From: Flavobacteriales bacterium UBA2306
GTDB taxonomy: Bacteria; Bacteroidota; Bacteroidia; Flavobacteriales; Weeksellaceae
Direction of reading: 5' to 3'
Length of the DNA stretch: 50,073 bases
NCBI GenBank assembly: GCA_002345565.1
Contig: DDVS01000001.1
Coordinates: forward strand, 1-50,073
The notes beneath the pieces are model-generated. The model saw nothing but the letters and a program-made list of their open reading frames with translations. It was not told the DNA's origin and made no database searches. Made by a program: the position numbers and the translations under genes. This document shows positions 45,436 through 50,073 of the stretch, one piece after another (within the stretch, counting starts at the first letter, position 1; every line of letters starts with the position of its first letter).

Positions 45436-47157
45436 CTAAACCGCAGTGGCGGCATCATTAAAGTCATTTAGTATTGAATTTACAATTCTCTCAGATGCAG
45501 TATCACAAAAGTCCATTCCTGAATAATCTGGATTTAGACCACCAATAAATGGAACAGACATATTATAGAATTTTTTATTGCTGACTGCATAAATATCTTT
45601 TTTTTCGAAATTATCTCCTATATTAAGACCTGTAACTAATAAATAGTATTTGCCTGTCGAATCCTGCTTAACATTCTGATTTCCATTTTGTATTTCTTCT
45701 TCAGCAATATCATTATTTTTAAAATATAGAAATCCTCTTGATATCAATTGTTCGTTTTTTACACTTTCAAATGGAAAATCTCCGTAATTCATAGGTTTTT
45801 GACCGATGGCATCAACGAACATATCATATTTGATTTCCCTACTTCCGTTGTCATCTTTGATGTTATATATTGCGCCATAATTTTCATTAGGAACTACATC
45901 ACTGTCTTTACCAACTGAACTTACTTCAAGGATATTTGCATTGTATAATGCCATTATTTCGTGGTAAGAAGATTGTGGAAGTGAAGCAATAATGATTGAT
46001 ATAAGCGGCATTAATTTTCCTTTTAACCTTAACATATCTTCTGCAGGAAAATGTTTTGCAGGATAATTTACAGCATAACTAAATGCGGATAAAATTTCTT
46101 TCCAAACAATAGATTGGTGCCGTTCAATAGATTTTTCAGCTTCTGTGAATTCTGCTTTTAATAAAGTAAAACTATCTAACTCATTTCTAATTTTTAGCAT
46201 TTCATCAACGAATTGCTCAATTGATAGATCTTTTATGCGGTCATAAAATTTATAGTCTTTTTCTTTAACTCTTTCTATGAAATTCTTTTTAAAAACATAA
46301 TCTAAATCAACGAAACCATTATTTTTGTTTTTATAATCAGTAATTTCCTCATTGTTCATAGTCCAGTTTGTATCAAATGCTTCATCCTCTGTATGAAATC
46401 GTAACGCTGGTAAAAAACCACTTATTGAATATAAATGAATTTTAAAATTTGGACTCTCATTTGAGACTATATATTCAAGATTACCATTCTCATCTTCTTT
46501 ATATATACCGTTGTTTCTAGAAATTGTTTTTATAGCATCAACTGCTGTAAGAGAAGCTCCCCTTATTGCAACAGGATAATTATTTTTACCTGTAAATTTT
46601 GAGGGTGGGTATGGAGAATCATACCAATTTTCAATCTTATCTTCAAATGTTTTTTTCCATAGATGTCCTATACATATTACAGTGTAATCAGATTTAAAAG
46701 TATCATTATCAGTAATTATGTTGAAAATATTATCAGAATACTTAATGTCTTTAACTTCAGTATTTAGGAGTAACTGTAATTCAATGCCTTGCTTTATCAG
46801 TTCCGATGAATAAATTTTAAATTGTTCCTCAAGATAATTTCCAAGCAGTAGCCGTGGTATAACTTCGTATTCATTTATATTTCCACCTTTAACAAAATTC
46901 TGAAAACCTTGATCTGGTTTACGTTTAATGTAGTCTGAAAATGATTCGAATAATTTAGGTAATTCATTAGCACTTACATTAGCTACGTGTTCTTCTTTGC
47001 TACCAAATTTACCATAAGGCATGCCTACACCAAATCTGTCATTTCTTTCAAAAATTATGATTTTTTTGAATTGTAATTTCTTGTCGTAAACTTGCTTAAG
47101 CATAAAAAGTGCTGCTGGTCCACCACCGATTAAAGCGAGGGTTGATGTTGCATTCAT
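45436..47157 (-). CDS. FAD/NAD(P)-binding protein (NAD_binding_9 type)
   Basis: A 573-residue flavoprotein-like enzyme. The N-terminal Rossmann motif is LALIGGGPAALFMLKQ (about 7-22) followed by FERNDRFGVGMPYG. A second nucleotide-binding block is near 165-215 with YTVICIGHLW and YPVAIRGASLTAVDAI. This matches the FAD-NAD(P)-binding family of unknown substrate (relatives called hydroxyacylglutathione-hydrolase-like or HcaD-like by error). The frame is intact, unlike the SDR remnant downstream. A redox partnership between the two is likely but untested. Confidence 0.8.
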   Translation of the reverse strand: MNATSTLALIGGGPAALFMLKQVYDKKLQFKKIIIFERNDRFGVGMPYGKFGSKEEHVANVSANELPKLFESFSDYIKRKPDQGFQNFVKGGNINEYEVIPRLLLGNYLEEQFKIYSSELIKQGIELQLLLNTEVKDIKYSDNIFNIITDNDTFKSDYTVICIGHLWKKTFEDKIENWYDSPYPPSKFTGKNNYPVAIRGASLTAVDAIKTISRNNGIYKEDENGNLEYIVSNESPNFKIHLYSISGFLPALRFHTEDEAFDTNWTMNNEEITDYKNKNNGFVDLDYVFKKNFIERVKEKDYKFYDRIKDLSIEQFVDEMLKIRNELDSFTLLKAEFTEAEKSIERHQSIVWKEILSAFSYAVNYPAKHFPAEDMLRLKGKLMPLISIIIASLPQSSYHEIMALYNANILEVSSVGKDSDVVPNENYGAIYNIKDDNGSREIKYDMFVDAIGQKPMNYGDFPFESVKNEQLISRGFLYFKNNDIAEEEIQNGNQNVKQDSTGKYYLLVTGLNIGDNFEKKDIYAVSNKKFYNMSVPFIGGLNPDYSGMDFCDTASERIVNSILNDFNDAATAV

Positions 47158-47202
47158 AGATTATCTTTTTTATTTTATTATGATTTGGTTTTTTTATTGA
47201 TT

Positions 47203-47226
47203 TTAGAAAATTATTTAATTTTCTAA
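47203..47226. repeat. Perfect 11-bp AT-rich inverted repeat between umuD and the FAD gene
   Basis: TTAGAAAATTA (47203-47213)/TAATTTTCTAA (47216-47226) with a 2-base loop lies downstream of umuD and upstream of the FAD-protein gene. It may end the umuCD transcript or serve as an operator for the next gene. There is no strong T run. Confidence 0.55.
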
Positions 47227-47256
47227 TGCAACATTTTTATATGTAAAAGCATACAA

Positions 47257-47715
47257 TTAATCTAAATTTTTTACTTCTCTGAATATTGTTTTTACAACTC
47301 CTCTTGTCTCAATGATTTCTCCTTCTGGAATTGTCAAAATTGGGAATTCTTTATTAAGAGGTTTTAAGCATTTATTTTTAAAATCAATTTTTTTTGCAGA
47401 AAAACCATCTCCTGGAATATAAACAATTGCTAAATCATTGTTTTTTGCGTCTAAATCTGCTCTAATAACCAAATAATCTCCTGGCAAAATATAGGGATAG
47501 TTTGACATTCCTTTAGCTTTACCAATATATGTTGCTTCGGGTTTAGATAAAAATTTTTCGTCTAAACTGATACGTTTGCCTGAAAAATCTTCTGCAGGTG
47601 AAGGAAAGCCGTTTGCAATCGAATTGTGCAACTCTACATAAAACTTTTTACCATCTTTTTTAATTTCAAAAAATTCTAATTCATCAGAATTCTTGGTCAT
47701 TTTCTTTAATATCAT
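47257..47715 (-). CDS. umuD: UmuD-like S24 peptidase, polymerase V accessory
   Basis: A 152-residue LexA/UmuD-type self-cleaving protein without a DNA-binding domain. The probable cleavage region is ANGFPSPAEDF near 34-44 (UmuD has AGFPSPA). The serine segment is AKGMSNYPYILPGDYLVI near 67-84, where Ser follows GM instead of the usual GDSM. The Lys is in GFSAKKIDF. RecA-stimulated cleavage would activate it to work with UmuC. The start ATG overlaps the umuC stop (ATGA); ATG at 47700 is an alternative. umuD follows umuC here, the reverse of the E. coli order. Confidence 0.85.
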   Translation of the reverse strand: MILKKMTKNSDELEFFEIKKDGKKFYVELHNSIANGFPSPAEDFSGKRISLDEKFLSKPEATYIGKAKGMSNYPYILPGDYLVIRADLDAKNNDLAIVYIPGDGFSAKKIDFKNKCLKPLNKEFPILTIPEGEIIETRGVVKTIFREVKNLD

Positions 47716-48968
47716 CCGATTTCAATTAAATCATTCCACTTTGTTGTATAGCATTTAGATAGTTTTTCTCTACGCATTTTTTCTCTTTTTTTCAAATCTT
47801 GGGAAGCAATTCTTACCACTGGATCCATTTTAGAGATATTTAATTTATCCAATGTCTCCATCAAAACTTTATGTTTATCTGATTCATTAAAAAATAAATT
47901 CATTTGTTTATATGGTTCGGGTGTAATTTCGTGGACTACTACACCTGTTTTTTTATAACCGAAACCATCTATGTATATAATATTTAGGGCTTGTTTGGCG
48001 TACTTTGCTATCGTAATGTCTGAGTTTGTAGGGAATGGTAAATTAATTACCACTTTATTTGAATATTGCGGATTATTTTCTTTAAATCTGTTCGTAATTA
48101 GAAAGACTTCAATTTTACTGCAAAATGATTTTTCTCTGCGAAGTTTCTCGGCACAACGCACTGCAAATGTGCTTACTCTTTCTGCAATATTATTATATTC
48201 ATATTCATCAGAAGCAAAACTCCTTGTTGTAGCAATGGCTTTTTTTCTTTCCTGTACTTCTAAGTCTAAAAAATTAATCCCTAACAATTCTTTTTTTAAT
48301 CTTAAACCGACAATAGAAAATTCCTTTTGAACCGTGTAATCATCTAATTGGGTGAAATCATAAGCCGTTTTTACATTCCACGAAATTAATTTTTTAGAAA
48401 TCTGTCTGCCAATACCCCAAACATCTTCAATATTTAACCATTTTAATGCTTTAATACGCTTTTCCTCATTATCAATTACATACACACCGTTACATCTATC
48501 AGGAAATTTTTTAGCAATTTTGTTTGCAACTTTCGCCAATGCTTTAGTAGGTGCGAAACCAACACAAACAGGAAGCCAAGTGTTTTTTTTTACAGCATTT
48601 TTCATTTTTTGACCATAATCAAAAAGATTAAAATCTTGAAAGCCAACAAATTTTAAGAAAATTTCATCAATGGAATACACTTCAATGTCCGGCGTAAAAT
48701 ATGACAGCGTTTTCATTACCCTTTTACTCATATCATCATACAGTTCATAATTACTGGAAAATACTTTAATATCATATTTTTCTGTAAATTCTTTCAACTG
48801 ATATGCAGGTAAACCCATTTTAATTCCTAAATCTTTTGCTTCATAACTTCTTGCAATAACACAACCATCATTATTTGATAAAACAACAATGGGAACACCT
48901 TCCAAATGAGGTTGGAATGCACGTTCTGCGGATGCATAAAAATTATTACAATCTACTAATGCAAACAT
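47712..48968 (-). CDS. umuC: UmuC, Y-family translesion DNA polymerase
   Basis: The catalytic subunit of DNA polymerase V, 418 residues as usual. Visible are MFALVDCNNFYASAERAF with the first metal Asp (D6), NNDGCVIARSYEAK, the catalytic YSIDEIFLKF (DE pair), the helix-hairpin-helix region NIEDVWGIGRQISKKLI, and the UmuC C-terminal extension. It performs error-prone bypass of lesions after SOS induction. As cargo it can raise mutation and survival under DNA damage. It is co-translated with umuD and divergent from the SRAP pair. Confidence 0.95.
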   Translation of the reverse strand: MFALVDCNNFYASAERAFQPHLEGVPIVVLSNNDGCVIARSYEAKDLGIKMGLPAYQLKEFTEKYDIKVFSSNYELYDDMSKRVMKTLSYFTPDIEVYSIDEIFLKFVGFQDFNLFDYGQKMKNAVKKNTWLPVCVGFAPTKALAKVANKIAKKFPDRCNGVYVIDNEEKRIKALKWLNIEDVWGIGRQISKKLISWNVKTAYDFTQLDDYTVQKEFSIVGLRLKKELLGINFLDLEVQERKKAIATTRSFASDEYEYNNIAERVSTFAVRCAEKLRREKSFCSKIEVFLITNRFKENNPQYSNKVVINLPFPTNSDITIAKYAKQALNIIYIDGFGYKKTGVVVHEITPEPYKQMNLFFNESDKHKVLMETLDKLNISKMDPVVRIASQDLKKREKMRREKLSKCYTTKWNDLIEIG

Positions 48969-49042
48969 TTTTTTGAATTATAAAGCAAATAAATTAAAAT
49001 AAGTGTAAATTTATGCAATAAATCCTCAAGCCAAATAATTAA
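48969..49042. promoter_or_regulatory. Divergent promoter region umuC / 90-residue protein
   Basis: Only 74 bp separate the two start codons. On the minus strand TTTATTTG (48986-48993) is one base off TAnnTTTG, with TTG about 22 bases upstream. On the plus strand TAAATTTA (49006-49013) is one base off. The two promoters overlap, so one damage-responsive repressor could control both. I cannot identify a LexA box for this lineage. Confidence 0.4.
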
Positions 49043-49315
49043 ATGGATAATATTTTTACACAAGAAGAAATACGGTTTCTACAAAGGTTAAACAAAGAAA
49101 GTGGTTTTGATTATGCAAAATATAATTGTAATGGATTGGATGTTCGTGACGATGAAGTGATCATTAATATTGTTGATAATGATTTCAAAGGAGATGATTT
49201 GAATGATGCAGATATTTTAGCAGATTTATTAAAAAAAACTTATGATAAAATTCAATATGGCTATGAGTTATTTATAGAAAATGAAGGTAACGAAATTAAA
49301 CTTGTAAAAATATAG
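49043..49315 (+). CDS. 90-residue acidic protein, unknown, upstream of SRAP gene
   Basis: An acidic protein starting MDNIFTQEEIRFLQRLNKES, with an Asp-rich middle (FKGDDLNDADILADLL) and a final FIENEGNEIKLVKI. It has no signal peptide or membrane segment. It is 2 bases from the SRAP start and shares the promoter region with umuC, so a role in the damage response is likely. Its size and charge would suit an inhibitor or DNA mimic, but I do not recognise the family. Confidence 0.65.
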   Translation: MDNIFTQEEIRFLQRLNKESGFDYAKYNCNGLDVRDDEVIINIVDNDFKGDDLNDADILADLLKKTYDKIQYGYELFIENEGNEIKLVKI

Positions 49316-49317
49316 AT

Positions 49318-49983
49318 ATGTGTTATCGCTTTAGTACATTATATACAGCAAAGGAAGCAGAACAGTATTACAATGCTTATGAAATTGAGGAAGGATATTA
49401 TACTGTTGATGAATTAAATGGCTTTAATTATCCTGAAACTGCTATCATAATGGATATTGCACCTACAGAAATAGTTGTGGGTAAATGGGGTTTATTTCCT
49501 AGTTGGGCGAAAGAAGATTTCCAAAAGAAAACCAATACCTTAAATGCTAAGGTAGAAACGATACCTCAATTGGCTTCCTATAAAAATTCAGTTAATAAAA
49601 GATGCGTAATACCGGCAAAACATTTTTACGAATGGCAATGGCTGGATGAAAAAGGAAAAACTAAAAAAAAGTTTAAAATAAAAATTAAAGATCAAGAGTT
49701 ATTCTCTTTGGCAGGTATTTATAATTTATGGACTAATCCGACAACAGGAAAGCAACTTAAGACTTACAGTATTGTTACCACTGCTGCAAATGATTTGATG
49801 AGTATTATACATAACAATAAGAAAAGAATGCCGATTTGTTTAAATAAAGATCTTCATAAATTATGGTTGGACCAAAAACCTTTAGAAATGTTTAGTTATC
49901 CTAATTTAGATCCCGAACTTGTGGCTGTGGAAGCAGAAGAAACATTTGCAGATACTTTGTTTCCAGAAGTGAACTCAAAATAA
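49318..49983 (+). CDS. SRAP domain protein (HMCES/YedK family)
   Basis: A 221-residue SOS-response-associated peptidase family protein. After removal of Met, Cys2 (MCYRFS) is the catalytic residue that forms a covalent link with abasic sites in single-stranded DNA. Other family marks are KWGLFPSWAK, NAKVET, CVIPAKHFYEWQW with the active Glu, and SIVTTAANDLMSIIHNNKKRMP with the active His. All are present. It protects abasic sites at stalled forks, a function that complements UmuCD next door. Confidence 0.93.
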   Translation: MCYRFSTLYTAKEAEQYYNAYEIEEGYYTVDELNGFNYPETAIIMDIAPTEIVVGKWGLFPSWAKEDFQKKTNTLNAKVETIPQLASYKNSVNKRCVIPAKHFYEWQWLDEKGKTKKKFKIKIKDQELFSLAGIYNLWTNPTTGKQLKTYSIVTTAANDLMSIIHNNKKRMPICLNKDLHKLWLDQKPLEMFSYPNLDPELVAVEAEETFADTLFPEVNSK

Positions 49984-50026
49984 TATTAATGAGTAAATGA
50001 TTAAAAAGAAGGAAAAATAATTTTAA

Positions 50027-50073
50027 GACACTATCCCGTAAAGTGTGTAAGTAGAAAAGTTAGGCTTGGATTT
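50027..50073 (+). mobile_element. Probable left terminal repeat of an IS256-type element
   Basis: The last bases begin GACACTATCCCGTAAAGTGT and continue GTAAGTAGAAAAG. The GTGTGTAAGTAGAAAAG part resembles the ends of IS256-family elements (as in IS256 itself, GTGTAAAAGTA), recalled from memory. The transposase would lie beyond the window. Confidence 0.4.

Noticed and set aside
1..50073. CRISPR array or tRNA/rRNA genes
   Set aside because: No regularly spaced direct repeats and no tRNA-like cloverleaf or rRNA sequence was noticed by eye.

Overview
The window looks like a low-GC member of the Bacteroidota, most likely a flavobacterium of the Chryseobacterium/Elizabethkingia/Riemerella type. 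The basis is the Bacteroidota-type promoter motif (TAnnTTTG), scarce Shine-Dalgarno sites, a SusC/SusD pair, a TPR-membrane-AraC regulator, RteC, and a CTnDOT-type traA-traQ conjugation module. It is almost certainly the interior of an integrative conjugative element (ICE) with cargo. An IS982-type transposase fragment lies at the left edge and a probable IS256-type inverted repeat at the right edge. No integrase and no tRNA are visible, so the att ends are outside the window or lost.

Layout. 0.4-8.1 kb: a type I restriction-modification operon hsdR-hsdS-(PrrC-like ABC ATPase)-hsdM, convergent with a small XRE-type regulator. 8.7-15.6 kb: a SusC-like receptor, a SusD-like lipoprotein and a secreted S9 peptidase in one operon. 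15.6-17.9 kb (minus): a lipoprotein, a 55-residue Cys-containing protein, a MauE-like redox membrane protein with a long extracytoplasmic tail, and a DUF6520-like small exported protein. 18.1-19.9 kb: a TPR-TM-AraC regulator. 19.9-24.7 kb: rteC, then a mobilisation module on the minus strand (mobA, mobB relaxase, and a coupling protein cut by one amber codon), with a strong oriT-like cruciform upstream of mobA. 25.3-37.4 kb: traA-B-D, a terminator, an inserted SIR2-like gene on the opposite strand, then traE-F-G-I-J-K-L-M-N-O-Q ending at a strong terminator. No traH or primase-like traP was seen.

37.5-42.4 kb: a decayed D12-class adenine methyltransferase, then ssb, DUF932 and a RadC-like gene on the minus strand, then a dprA-like gene overlapping a phosphoribosyltransferase gene on the plus strand. 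42.4-43.76 kb: about 1.3 kb of non-coding, palindrome-rich DNA. 43.77-47.2 kb (minus): a small membrane protein, an SDR/DUF2867 pseudogene with at least five lesions, and an intact FAD/NAD(P)-binding protein. 47.3-50.0 kb: an SOS-like cassette, with umuC followed by umuD on the minus strand and, divergently, a 90-residue unknown plus an SRAP (HMCES/YedK) gene.

How it works together. The tra genes would build a Bacteroidota type IV secretion system, with MobA/MobB and the coupling protein processing DNA at the oriT-like site. Ssb, DUF932 and RadC probably help the incoming strand become established. Cargo is heavy in proven or candidate defence and DNA-damage functions: type I RM with a candidate anticodon nuclease, SIR2-like NADase candidate, DprA-PRTase pair, UmuCD and SRAP. 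It also carries a nutrient or peptide uptake cluster. Three broken genes, including the coupling protein, suggest an element that is decaying or currently not self-transmissible.
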